23,064 nucleotides of DNA from Clostridiales bacterium. Its GTDB lineage: Bacteria > Bacillota > Clostridia > Lachnospirales > Lachnospiraceae. Numbering within the stretch: the first letter of the stretch is position 1; every line of letters begins with the position of its first letter. Of this stretch, positions 13,780 to 21,700 are shown piece after piece. Location of the stretch: positions 1 through 23,064 of the forward strand of contig JAGZDD010000050.1 in the NCBI GenBank assembly GCA_018369015.1. The letters run 5' to 3'. Position numbers and translations under genes: made by a program. The notes under the pieces are model-generated. The model saw nothing but the letters and a program-made list of their open reading frames with translations, was not told where the DNA came from and made no database searches.

Positions 13780-14699
13780 ATGCTCCCTCCTTTCCACACG
13801 CACTCTGTTTTAAGCGCTTTCGCCCTTATATGTGCCTCCTGCATAACTTTATCGTCAATATGCTTTGGCTGTCCAAACTGTTCAATAATAAACGACGCAC
13901 TGGCGGACGCCCACCGGCCCGCCAGCTCTATGTCGCCGTTGTTTTCGCAAAAGCCAGCCAAAAATCCCCCTGTCGACGAATTTCCTCCTCCAGTTACATC
14001 CTTTACCAAAGTCCTTACCGCAGGAATGTGCCATATATGCGATGTATTCCCTGCCAGAGCGCCCTGGCTCCCCATACGGTAAAGTACATTCCTTGCCCCA
14101 AGCTCCACAAGCCTTTTGACAATAGCTATAGGATCCGTCAGGCCAAGAAGCCGGCGGCCTTCCGTTTGGTTAATTGAAAAAATGTCGACCGCCGGAAGAA
14201 GTGCGCAAACCTTATCGATATATTCCGGCCACGCTGCGGATGCATGTATCTCCCAGACAGCAACCGGATGGGCCGCCGACATATAAGCGCCGACCTCCTC
14301 CCAAAACCTGCTGTCGCAGTCTTTAAAAAAGTAAAAGCCCCGGCATTTTTTATAATCCTCAGGCAGGTCCGCAACCGCCGGGCACATATCGTCAATCGTC
14401 GCACATCCCTTTACAGGAAGCTCTTCCCGCTCCCCGTCCTCAAAATAATGGATCACCGAATGGCAGGAACGCTTTGCTTTTACAATGCAGCCCCTCCGGT
14501 CAATCCCATTTTCATCAAACCACGAGCTATACAGCCCTTCAAAGTCGCGGCCGACGCCGCTGCATATACCTACTGACTCCGACCAGATCCGGATTCCTGA
14601 TGCCGTATATACAGCGCCGCCAAGAAAATTTTTCATAGGTTCCTTTCCGGGGAAATAAATATCGTCGGTAATGACTTGACCAAATACCACATAATCCAT
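13761..14699 (-). CDS. PfkB/ribokinase-family protein with altered catalytic motif
   Basis: A 312-residue protein with the PfkB fold: an N-terminal FGQVITDDIYFPG strand-helix, FLGGAVYTAS for substrate binding, SINQTEGRRLLG (N-x-x-E region) and the C-terminal anion-hole segment. Family members phosphorylate sugars or nucleosides with ATP. The motif normally written D-T-x-G-A-G-D reads DVTGGGN followed by SSTGG (234-245): the catalytic base Asp is Asn240, codon AAT. Sugar kinase activity may be lost or changed, though GGGN variants occur in other PfkB branches such as Mak32-like proteins. It sits between the dehydrogenase and the SIS gene, overlapping the latter by 19 bases. An FrlD-like role is suggested by context, not by its motif. 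Confidence 0.85.
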   Translation of the reverse strand: MDYVVFGQVITDDIYFPGKEPMKNFLGGAVYTASGIRIWSESVGICSGVGRDFEGLYSSWFDENGIDRRGCIVKAKRSCHSVIHYFEDGEREELPVKGCATIDDMCPAVADLPEDYKKCRGFYFFKDCDSRFWEEVGAYMSAAHPVAVWEIHASAAWPEYIDKVCALLPAVDIFSINQTEGRRLLGLTDPIAIVKRLVELGARNVLYRMGSQGALAGNTSHIWHIPAVRTLVKDVTGGGNSSTGGFLAGFCENNGDIELAGRWASASASFIIEQFGQPKHIDDKVMQEAHIRAKALKTECVWKGGSIWLKTC

Positions 14700-14741
14700 A
14701 AATTCATCCTCGAAAACATCGCCGTTCTGCTATCTGAATAG

Positions 14742-15833
14742 TTACAAAACAACCTCTTTGCCAGTGACAGAGGATTGATAAATCGCCTCAAGAATCTGAG
14801 TCACCTTTAATGCCTGCTCCGGCCTTACGACGGGTTCACTGTCATTATCAATAGCGTCAAGCCATGCCTTTTGTTCACGGACGCCATCCGCCTCCGTCGA
14901 AACAACAGCCTGCTTTGACACTGCAAACTCAGGATTTACGGTCACAAGACGCTCTCCCATAGTCATATTAAGCCTGCACTGGAAGCTTTCGTCATCGCCC
15001 TTATACATCTCCGCACCGGCCTTTGTTCCGCAAAGCTGGCAGCGGGCTTCCCGGACATCCAGAGTATTTAATGCCCACGCGCTCTCCAGGACGATAACAG
15101 AACCATTTTTCATCTTGATAAATCCCATGGCGCTGTCCTCAACATCATATGTATTCGTATCCCACGGGCCGTTATTATTTCCATAGCAGGCATTGGGATC
15201 ATTTCCCATCTTCTCAAAGCTGACGCCAGTTACGGAATGAACATCATAATTATCCATATACCACAATGTCAGATCCAGCGCATGGGTGCCAATATCAATC
15301 AGAGGGCCTCCGCCCTGCTTAGACTTGTCCGTAAATACGCCCCATGTAGGAATCCCTCTTCTTCGGATAGCATAGGCTTTTCCATAATAAATATCCCCAA
15401 GCGTACCTTCCTCCACAACCTTTTTCAAAAAGATAGCGTCATCCCTGAAACGGTTCTGATACCCGATTGTCAGCTTTCGCCCAGTCTTTTTCGCTGTTTC
15501 CAGCATTGCTCTTGCTTCCTGCGTATTAATCGCCATAGGCTTCTCACACATCACATGCTTGCCGGCCTCCATAGCTGCACAGGAAATCTCACAATGCGAT
15601 ACATTCGGTGTACAAACATGGACAATATCAATACTTTCGTCCTTTAAAAGCTCCCTGTAATCCGTATATACCTTCGCAGCCTCATCGCCATACTCTCTGG
15701 CAGCCTTAACGGCCCGCTCCTCAATAATATCGCAAAAAGCCACAAGCTTTACTCTGTCTTTCAGCTCCTTTAAGGAAACTAAATGTTTACAATTTGCGAT
15801 AAATCCACATCCTACAATACCAAGTCTATGCAT
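14742..15833 (-). CDS. Gfo/Idh/MocA-family oxidoreductase
   Basis: A 363-residue NAD(P)-dependent dehydrogenase of the sugar/inositol type. The Rossmann motif is GIVGCGFIA (5-13), the family EKP motif is at 97-99 (CEKPMAIN), and the substrate domain holds GGGPLIDIGTHALDLTLWYM with Asp180 and His184, the residues that usually line the active site. Members oxidise or reduce a hydroxyl on sugars, inositols or their derivatives, often as the first step in converting unusual sugars to common ones. GGAGGAGG lies 7 bases before the ATG. It is flanked by a TIM-barrel isomerase gene and a PfkB gene in one operon, and dehydrogenase plus TIM-barrel isomerase pairs are typical of inositol-like or modified-sugar pathways. 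Confidence 0.93.
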   Translation of the reverse strand: MHRLGIVGCGFIANCKHLVSLKELKDRVKLVAFCDIIEERAVKAAREYGDEAAKVYTDYRELLKDESIDIVHVCTPNVSHCEISCAAMEAGKHVMCEKPMAINTQEARAMLETAKKTGRKLTIGYQNRFRDDAIFLKKVVEEGTLGDIYYGKAYAIRRRGIPTWGVFTDKSKQGGGPLIDIGTHALDLTLWYMDNYDVHSVTGVSFEKMGNDPNACYGNNNGPWDTNTYDVEDSAMGFIKMKNGSVIVLESAWALNTLDVREARCQLCGTKAGAEMYKGDDESFQCRLNMTMGERLVTVNPEFAVSKQAVVSTEADGVREQKAWLDAIDNDSEPVVRPEQALKVTQILEAIYQSSVTGKEVVL

Positions 15834-15898
15834 AATTTTTCCTCCTCCCGGCCATCTTTTTCAGGCCATAACATGTGCCCTGCGGGCGTTCCTTTTTG

Positions 15899-16738
15899 TT
15901 AAATCCACTTAATCCCTGAAAATTTCTCAAAGCCTTGCTTGCTTAGCTTTACACTATCCATAGAATTAAGCTGTGAGTGATCCTGCTCCAAAATAATATA
16001 ATCTACATATGCTCCGGCGTTAATGATCGCCTGAATATCCATAATGCCTGTGCCAATTTCTGTAAAGCTTTCCGGAATTTCATACAGATCATAGAAAGAG
16101 CGGTCGATATACTGTCCAGGCTTTACCTTTTTAGTCATATCCATATCATTCTCAAAGCCTGCTGCAAAATCCTTCTGATGAAGCATTGTCACCCGGCTGC
16201 CATATTTTTTTATTATTTCCGCCGGATCCTGTCCGCCCCTCAAAATCCAAAATGTATCCAGTTGGAATTTTACAATATCAGGATCCGTATGTTTTGCCAA
16301 AATGTCCATAATCATCTCCCCGTCAAAGGACAAAAACTCATGGAAATGGTTATGATAAAACAACGTAAGCCCTCTTTTGGCACACGATTCCCCGGTCTTA
16401 TTCAGCCAATAGGCCCGATCCAAAACTTCCTGACGGTTATGATAAAAATCTCTCGAATAAACAACATTTTTATTGCCAATCGTCTTTTGGTAATCACTCA
16501 GGGCGTCCAGGTCGTCAAACGGATCCAAATGGGCGCTGATGACCTGGACTCCAAGTCTTTCAAGCATTGCCTTCATTTTATCTGCCGGCACTCCAAAGCC
16601 AATCCCTTTATCCTTTGTCGTATTATGGTTTGCCACCTCTATGTAGTGGTAGCCGGCCATTGCTAGCTGTTCAATCGTGCCCATAGGGTCCTTTTCCATA
16701 AGATCCCGGACACTGTAAAGCTGTATTGCAGCCTTCAT
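15899..16738 (-). CDS. Sugar phosphate isomerase/epimerase (xylose isomerase-like TIM barrel)
   Basis: A 279-residue TIM-barrel protein of the AP-endonuclease-2/xylose-isomerase-like family. Landmarks in order are AIQLYSVRD at the N-terminus, YHYIEVA, VISAHLD, TLFYHNHFHEF, FQLDTFWILRGGQDP, MLHQKDF, EIGTGIMD and IILEQD; the His, Asp and Glu residues in the last five are the usual metal and substrate ligands. Enzymes of this type epimerise or isomerise ketoses, or act on inosose; FrlC (fructoselysine 3-epimerase) and IolE/IolH-like proteins are relatives. The length fits that group. It lies between the permease and dehydrogenase genes with 43- and 65-base gaps, each long enough for a ribosome-binding site and small hairpins only, so it belongs to the same transcript. 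Confidence 0.9.
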   Translation of the reverse strand: MKAAIQLYSVRDLMEKDPMGTIEQLAMAGYHYIEVANHNTTKDKGIGFGVPADKMKAMLERLGVQVISAHLDPFDDLDALSDYQKTIGNKNVVYSRDFYHNRQEVLDRAYWLNKTGESCAKRGLTLFYHNHFHEFLSFDGEMIMDILAKHTDPDIVKFQLDTFWILRGGQDPAEIIKKYGSRVTMLHQKDFAAGFENDMDMTKKVKPGQYIDRSFYDLYEIPESFTEIGTGIMDIQAIINAGAYVDYIILEQDHSQLNSMDSVKLSKQGFEKFSGIKWI

Positions 16739-16781
16739 TCCTATATCCCTCCTATTCCAACCGTGCAGGTGCCTAAAGCTA

Positions 16782-17603
16782 CTATTCCTTTACACTCCCG
16801 GCGGTCAGCCCCTTAATAAAATATTTAGAGCCTATAATAAATATAATAATCAGCGGAATCGTTCCAAGAGAAAGCGCGCAAATCTGAGCGGCAAAATCTG
16901 ACGAATACCTATTTCCCAATGAAGCGATACCAAGCGTGATTGTATACAAATCAGGGTCGCTTAAAACAACCAGCGGAAGCAAATAACTGTTCCAATTCCA
17001 CATAAATTGCAAAATAACAAGTGTCGCAAGTCCAGGTTTGATGTAAGGAACAACAATCTTTAAAAAAATCCCAAGCTCGCTGCACCCGTCAATCCTGGCA
17101 CTTTCCAAAACCTCGTCATGGACGCCGCCTTTAATAAACTGGGTCATCCAAAAAGCGCCAAAGCAGTTGGCAACATTCATTAAAATAACAGCCTCCCTTG
17201 TATTGGCAAGTCCTATGAAGCGCATTTCAATGACATAGCCAATAATGCCAAGCTGGCACGGAATCATCATACAAAGCACTATAAATACAGACAAAAAACG
17301 GTTCAGCTTAAATTTAAACTTTGCCAACCCATACCCTGTCAATGCGCTGACAAAAACGCAAAGCGCCGTTCCCACAACGGTAATATACAGGCTGTTTCCG
17401 TAGTATTTCAGAAAACCTCCGCTAATAATCTTGCTGAGATTTTCAAGCAAATAATTTCCCGGAAGCATAGATATGGCGTCTGCAAGGTTTTCTGTTTTAT
17501 AGGTGCCCATAATCAGCATCATGTAGAAAGGGAAAAAACTAATCAGCGTAATCACTGCCAATATAAACACAGTCAGGCATTTCTTTAATTTTACCCGGCT
17601 CAT
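16782..17603 (-). CDS. Sugar ABC transporter permease (MalG/CUT1 type)
   Basis: A 273-residue inner-membrane permease with about six helices: a first helix at 11-33 (CLTVFILAVITLISFFPFYM) and a last one near the C-terminus (LIIIFIIGSKYFIKG). The EAA loop that docks the ATPase reads ESARIDGCSELGIFLKIVVP, with the usual Asp-Gly. It forms the heterodimeric channel with the upstream permease. Its ATG overlaps that gene's stop as ATGA, so the two are translated together. GGGGGAG is the ribosome-binding site. No ATPase gene lies in the operon, as is normal for CUT1 systems that borrow a shared MsmK/MsmX ATPase. Confidence 0.93.
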   Translation of the reverse strand: MSRVKLKKCLTVFILAVITLISFFPFYMMLIMGTYKTENLADAISMLPGNYLLENLSKIISGGFLKYYGNSLYITVVGTALCVFVSALTGYGLAKFKFKLNRFLSVFIVLCMMIPCQLGIIGYVIEMRFIGLANTREAVILMNVANCFGAFWMTQFIKGGVHDEVLESARIDGCSELGIFLKIVVPYIKPGLATLVILQFMWNWNSYLLPLVVLSDPDLYTITLGIASLGNRYSSDFAAQICALSLGTIPLIIIFIIGSKYFIKGLTAGSVKE

Positions 17604-18583
17604 AAATTTCTCCCCCTTCCGTGCCGATGGCCTCCGGCCCCATTGTCATTCTCCGGATTCTTATTTTTTCCGGTAAGCAGCCGGTTACAAAAAATGGATG
17701 CTACAACAATAAATAAGAATATTCCGTAGGAAATCGCTGCTCCCAATCCTAAATCCGAAGAGCCGGAGCTTCCAAAGGATGTATCATACATATACCATAC
17801 CGGCGTCAGGCAGCTCCGCTGCGGCCCGCCAACCGCAGCGCCTACCTGCCCTGTCGTAAAAAGCACCTTTGGCGCGTCAAAAAGCTGTATACCGTCGATC
17901 ACACTCGTAAGTACAAGGAACATCGTTACATTTTTAAGAAGCGGCAGCATAATCCTTAGCATGACCTGTCTTGCATTGGCACCGTCAATCTGCGCAGCCT
18001 CAATAAGCTCTGTTGACACATTAGCAAGCCCCGCCAGATAAATTGTCATTACATATCCTGACAGCCGCCATACCTGCATAATCATTAAAACAAGCCTTCC
18101 TGTTTCAGGATTGCCAAGCCAGTTGATTTTGTCATCAATCAGCCCCATTTTCAGAAACATCTGATTCACAACGCCCGTTCCCCAGTCAAAAAGAAGCATA
18201 TATAGTAAGCCACAAGCTACGGGAACAATAATATAAGGCAAAAATTGAACTGTTTGAAAAAAACGCTTAAGTCTTGTATATTTATAAAAAATTTTATTGT
18301 ACATAAGAACAGCAATCAAAAAGCCTAATATTAATGCCAGCGGCAAATAGCCTGCCATAATAATCAACACATTGCCAATACTTTTAAAGAAATAAGGGTC
18401 TTTTGTAAAAATTTTTATATAATTTGCAAAGCCCACAAATGTTTTTTCTGTGATACCATCCCAGCTATAAAAGCTTAAGCATAGAGAGTATATAATAGGA
18501 AATAGCTGGAAAGCCGCATAGATCACACAAAATGGCAGGACAAAGAGCAGTCCGGTCCGGCTAAGACGTTTTTGTAAGGACAT
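17600..18583 (-). CDS. Sugar ABC transporter permease (MalF/CUT1 type)
   Basis: A 327-residue inner-membrane permease, partner of the next gene product. The first helix is at about 8-32 (GLLFVLPFCVIYAAFQLFP), followed by five more; the EAA loop reads EAAQIDGANARQVMLRIMLP. I place the start at 18583 because AAGGAGGGG lies just before that ATG and the 30 extra upstream residues are charged, lack a site and run into the intergenic region. The gap of 82 bases to the binding-protein gene carries a 6-bp hairpin (18623-18639) without a T run, which might lower permease expression relative to the binding protein, as is common in such operons. It overlaps the next gene by four bases. Confidence 0.93.
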   Translation of the reverse strand: MSLQKRLSRTGLLFVLPFCVIYAAFQLFPIIYSLCLSFYSWDGITEKTFVGFANYIKIFTKDPYFFKSIGNVLIIMAGYLPLALILGFLIAVLMYNKIFYKYTRLKRFFQTVQFLPYIIVPVACGLLYMLLFDWGTGVVNQMFLKMGLIDDKINWLGNPETGRLVLMIMQVWRLSGYVMTIYLAGLANVSTELIEAAQIDGANARQVMLRIMLPLLKNVTMFLVLTSVIDGIQLFDAPKVLFTTGQVGAAVGGPQRSCLTPVWYMYDTSFGSSGSSDLGLGAAISYGIFLFIVVASIFCNRLLTGKNKNPENDNGAGGHRHGRGRNL

Positions 18584-18665
18584 ACTTGCCCCTCCTTTCC
18601 CCCTATAAGGTTTCTTCTGATTGCCGTGTTTCTCACGGCATTTAGGTTCTCTTTGCCGATTTTCC

Positions 18666-20075
18666 TCATTCAATGGTCATTGTCGCGGGCAGCTTATTTG
18701 TTGCTTCCTCAATGGCATATTCCAGAGCGCTGTCAAGGTCGAACTCCTTATCGCTTTGCAGCCTTTCCATAACAAGCCCCATAACCTCGTCAAGTACGCG
18801 GTCGTATTGATTTACCGTGCGCATATTTAATTTAGGAGCAATTTCTTCAAGAAGGAATTTATTCACATCCTGTCCGCCAAAAAACTCATCCTTATTTTCA
18901 GGCCGGTTATCATAATAGCCCTGAAGAGGCCCGATAGAACCAAGATCCTCCTCACATGCCTTTGTTCCTTCCTCGGTCAAAAGCGTCCATTCAATAAACA
19001 GCCATGCCAGCTCTTTATTCTTAGCCTCTTTTGGGATACCATAAGCAGTTCCTCCCATAACATAAGGCCCTCCGGTTGCTTCAATAACACTCCAGTCTCC
19101 GGCCGTGTCCGGGGCATTAGCCTTAATTGCGGAAGCTGCGGACCATGGAGCGTACTCATAAATCAGCACATTGGCATCTCTGTAAGATGAATTCCATGCA
19201 GGCGTAAACCGCTTCATTTGCCCGGCAATCCCAGCATCCCGGATTTTCACCATTGGTGTAAGCATATGTGTAAAATACTTTGTCAGGTATGCCGTATCTC
19301 CTGAAAAGACCTCCTCGCCATACTGATTCGCCAGCATCCAGTTAATGTCATCTAATCCTGCCAGCATATAAACCTCCCCATTGCTGGCCTCTAAAACCTT
19401 TTTACCGGTTTCCACAAATTTATCCCAATCTGAAATCATACTATATATCTCATCTCTGTCATCAGTGCCAAGGTATTCCTTTGCCAGGCTCCTTCTAAAA
19501 ACAAAACCGCTGGGATTATACTCTCTATCAATACATACAACCCTCCCATCCTCTGTTGTTTCCAGACTAAGAAGCGGCTGCCAGATCATACTTGTGTCCA
19601 GATTATAAGGTGCGGCCGAAAGATCTTCCCAAATGTCCATTGACAAAAGCTGCCCCCTTGTATTTAATTCCACATAAGCGATGTCTGGAAAATCACCCCC
19701 GCTTGCCGCTGCCGTCTGCAGCTTCATAGTTACATCGCCATTGTCAATGGGCACATACTTAATTTTCACATTGGGATAAACCGCATTAAAATTTTCCGCC
19801 AATGTCTGTACCTCAGATTCACTCCACGACCATATTTCAATTTCCCCCTCATAATCTTCCGGAGCTTTTTCTTCAAAACCAGCTTCTTCATTCCCCGCCA
19901 CCCCGCTGTTCTCTGAGGTTTGTCCACTATCTGTACTTCCGTTCTCTGTGTTAGCTGCCGGATCGCCGCCCGAGGTTCCCTTCGTTTCTCCCGAACCAGA
20001 ACTGCAGCCGGCCATTGTTCCCATAACCATTGCTGCAGTCAGGCCTAAAGCCCACCATTTTCTCGCCTTAAACAT
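18666..20075 (-). CDS. Extracellular sugar-binding lipoprotein (family 1 SBP)
   Basis: A 469-residue lipoprotein that would capture the imported sugar outside the membrane. The signal peptide has KARK, a hydrophobic core and a MAGC lipobox with Cys24; a Ser/Gly/Asn-rich linker follows (about 25-70). The mature fold starts EIEIWSWSESEVQTLAENFN and contains AAASGGDFPDIAYVEL, typical of CUT1 binding proteins. Several Trp and Tyr residues (YEYAPWSAAS, NWMLANQYG) fit a sugar-stacking pocket. I chose the ATG at 20075: the ATG two codons earlier abuts the AGGAGG itself, while this one has 9-base spacing. It leads the operon, consistent with being its most highly expressed member. Upstream is a 190-base gap with a candidate operator dyad. 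Confidence 0.92.
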   Translation of the reverse strand: MFKARKWWALGLTAAMVMGTMAGCSSGSGETKGTSGGDPAANTENGSTDSGQTSENSGVAGNEEAGFEEKAPEDYEGEIEIWSWSESEVQTLAENFNAVYPNVKIKYVPIDNGDVTMKLQTAAASGGDFPDIAYVELNTRGQLLSMDIWEDLSAAPYNLDTSMIWQPLLSLETTEDGRVVCIDREYNPSGFVFRRSLAKEYLGTDDRDEIYSMISDWDKFVETGKKVLEASNGEVYMLAGLDDINWMLANQYGEEVFSGDTAYLTKYFTHMLTPMVKIRDAGIAGQMKRFTPAWNSSYRDANVLIYEYAPWSAASAIKANAPDTAGDWSVIEATGGPYVMGGTAYGIPKEAKNKELAWLFIEWTLLTEEGTKACEEDLGSIGPLQGYYDNRPENKDEFFGGQDVNKFLLEEIAPKLNMRTVNQYDRVLDEVMGLVMERLQSDKEFDLDSALEYAIEEATNKLPATMTIE

Positions 20076-20149
20076 AAAATACATCCTCCTCTCCTTCGTG
20101 TGCCATACTTCCCTTGGCACTACAATATCCCTTACGGGATTGTTTTCGT

Positions 20150-20178
20150 ACACCGGTTTTAAGTCTGGCGTACGGTGT
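20150..20178 (-). promoter_or_regulatory. Inverted repeat upstream of the sugar operon (possible operator)
   Basis: ACACCG (20150-20155) and CGGTGT (20173-20178) face each other across 17 bases, 75-103 bases before the first gene of the operon. A second hairpin, ATCCC/GGGAT (about 20127-20140), is nearer the gene. Only a weak -10-like TAATAAT and no proper -35 box lie just upstream, as expected for a promoter that needs an activator such as the AraC-type regulator encoded next door. No CcpA cre site was recognised. Confidence 0.35.
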
Positions 20179-20268
20179 TATGTTGATGTTCCTATTATTA
20201 CCTGATTTTTTATATTTTTAAATGAATATATCTGCTAACTATATTTAAATTTCAGATAATTTATCTTT

Positions 20269-20313
20269 AAAAAAAGGGCTTTTACCTCTAAATTTCTTAG
20301 ATCGTAAAAGCCC
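20269..20313 (-). terminator. Terminator after the regulatory gene cluster
   Basis: On the minus strand a 10-bp stem (20304-20313 with 20276-20285, GGGCTTTTAC/GTAAAAGCCC) runs into seven T. It lies 13 bases after the second binding protein's stop and separates the regulator/binding-protein transcript from the sugar operon, so the operon needs its own promoter. Confidence 0.9.
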
Positions 20314-20325
20314 TGATTCTCTGTT

Positions 20326-21672
20326 TTATTTTTGCTGTAAAGCTTCATCTGCCGTTTTCTCAGCATTTTTAAGAGCCGCTTCCACATCTTTTTTCCCAGT
20401 GAGCGCAGCCTCCACGGCATTATCAAAAATCTCTGTAATAATATCAATCTTAAATTCAATGACCGGTATAGACAAATTTGTATCAGGATTTAAAAGGACC
20501 CTCTTTGCACTTTCCTCGTCCAACAGGCCATTTGAATTTCTAAAAAGCTCGGTTTCAATCGTTTCCTGTGAAAAACCGGTACAGCATGGCGTATATCCCC
20601 AGGGAATATTTAAAAGGGCGCCTTCTGTTGAATACCATTTAATAAAGGTCCAGGCTTCCTCCACATTTTGGGAATTAGGATTAATTGACATGTGGCCGCC
20701 AAAGGAGCCCTGAGTATAATTACGTTCATTTTTATCGGCCACCGGCCACGGCGCAAAGGCAGTCACAAAATCATGGGGATAATCCTCTGTATTTGTAGCC
20801 GTTCCATACATCCATGCTCCCACAGTCATAGCGCAATGCTCTCCAAAAAACATCTCTTCCATAGATAACTTACGTATCTCGCTTTCCTTATAATCTGGAG
20901 CCGAGCCATCGATATTCATTGTTTCATCCATAAGCTTCAGCGCTGATATAAGGACCGGATCAGCCAGATTACTCTTTTGGCCTCCATTTTTGTAAAGAGG
21001 ATCTCCTCCCAATGTAGGAAGTGCCAAATGAAGCAATGCCTCCGAAGGGTTTGCCTGTGTATTCCAAAAAACACCATAAACCTTATCACTGCCCTCCCCG
21101 CGAGTCAACCTTTGACAAATTTCCCTAAATTCTTCAAAATCCCAGTCCGTAGGAATTTCAATCCCCGCAGCGTCAAACATATCTTTATTTAAGATAATTC
21201 CCATTTTCCCGACAGTTGTCGGAACCGAATACGGCTTTTGACCGTAATAAAATTTTGTTACATTTTCGGTAAAATTTTTTTCCATATCAAAATGATCCCG
21301 CTCACACAGCTTGGACAGATCCAGAGCCATTTTTCCTTTTACTCTCTTACTCAGAGCCTGGGTCGTATACGTGAAATACAAATCCACATTGCTTCCGCCT
21401 GACAGTAAATTCGTTTCCAGCTTTAGGTTCTGAGCCGCATCCGACGCCTGGTACACATGATAAACGATTTCAATATCTTTGTATTCCTTCTCAAATGCAT
21501 TAATAATTGGAAGAAATTCATTAAGCGGCTGATTACCCCAAACATGAAGCAGCACCTTTGCCGTTTTCCCTGCCTGATCTTCCGATTCTAATACGCCGTT
21601 TCTGCACGCAGCCAAAAATACAAAGAAAAAAATTAGAGCAGCCGTTAAAATACCCGTAAAGCTTTTCCCCAT
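20326..21672 (-). CDS. Second extracellular solute-binding lipoprotein, linked to two-component genes
   Basis: A 448-residue family 1 solute-binding protein. The signal peptide (MGKSFTGILTAALIFFFVFLAAC) ends in a LAAC lipobox with Cys23. The mature part starts with a KVLLHVWGNQPLNEF strand and helix and includes SGGSNVDLYFTY and a hinge-type WAFIKWYSTEGALLN-like region (EEAWTFIKWYSTEGAL) near 380. It is clearly distinct from the other binding protein in the window. The ATG at 21672 is used because the longer frame overlaps the response regulator; GGGGAGG lies 10 bases before it (a GTG at 4-base spacing, two codons earlier, is an alternative). It is 28 bases behind the response regulator and followed by a terminator, so it belongs to the regulatory transcript. 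That suggests a sensing partner for the kinase or an alternate receptor for the permeases. Confidence 0.88.
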   Translation of the reverse strand: MGKSFTGILTAALIFFFVFLAACRNGVLESEDQAGKTAKVLLHVWGNQPLNEFLPIINAFEKEYKDIEIVYHVYQASDAAQNLKLETNLLSGGSNVDLYFTYTTQALSKRVKGKMALDLSKLCERDHFDMEKNFTENVTKFYYGQKPYSVPTTVGKMGIILNKDMFDAAGIEIPTDWDFEEFREICQRLTRGEGSDKVYGVFWNTQANPSEALLHLALPTLGGDPLYKNGGQKSNLADPVLISALKLMDETMNIDGSAPDYKESEIRKLSMEEMFFGEHCAMTVGAWMYGTATNTEDYPHDFVTAFAPWPVADKNERNYTQGSFGGHMSINPNSQNVEEAWTFIKWYSTEGALLNIPWGYTPCCTGFSQETIETELFRNSNGLLDEESAKRVLLNPDTNLSIPVIEFKIDIITEIFDNAVEAALTGKKDVEAALKNAEKTADEALQQK

Positions 21673-21700
21673 GAACACTTTGCCTCCCCAAAATAGTTTA

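Noticed and set aside
13808..13824. TTTTAAGCGCTTTCG as a cre site before the SIS gene
   Set aside because: At least three mismatches to the cre consensus and located inside the kinase gene.
15977..16666. 229-codon plus-strand ORF
   Set aside because: Antisense to the well-supported TIM-barrel gene, no ribosome-binding site, cysteine/histidine/isoleucine-rich composition typical of antisense frames.
18623..18639. GCCGTG-CACGGC hairpin between binding protein and permease as a terminator
   Set aside because: Six-bp stem and no T run; at most a processing or mild attenuation signal.
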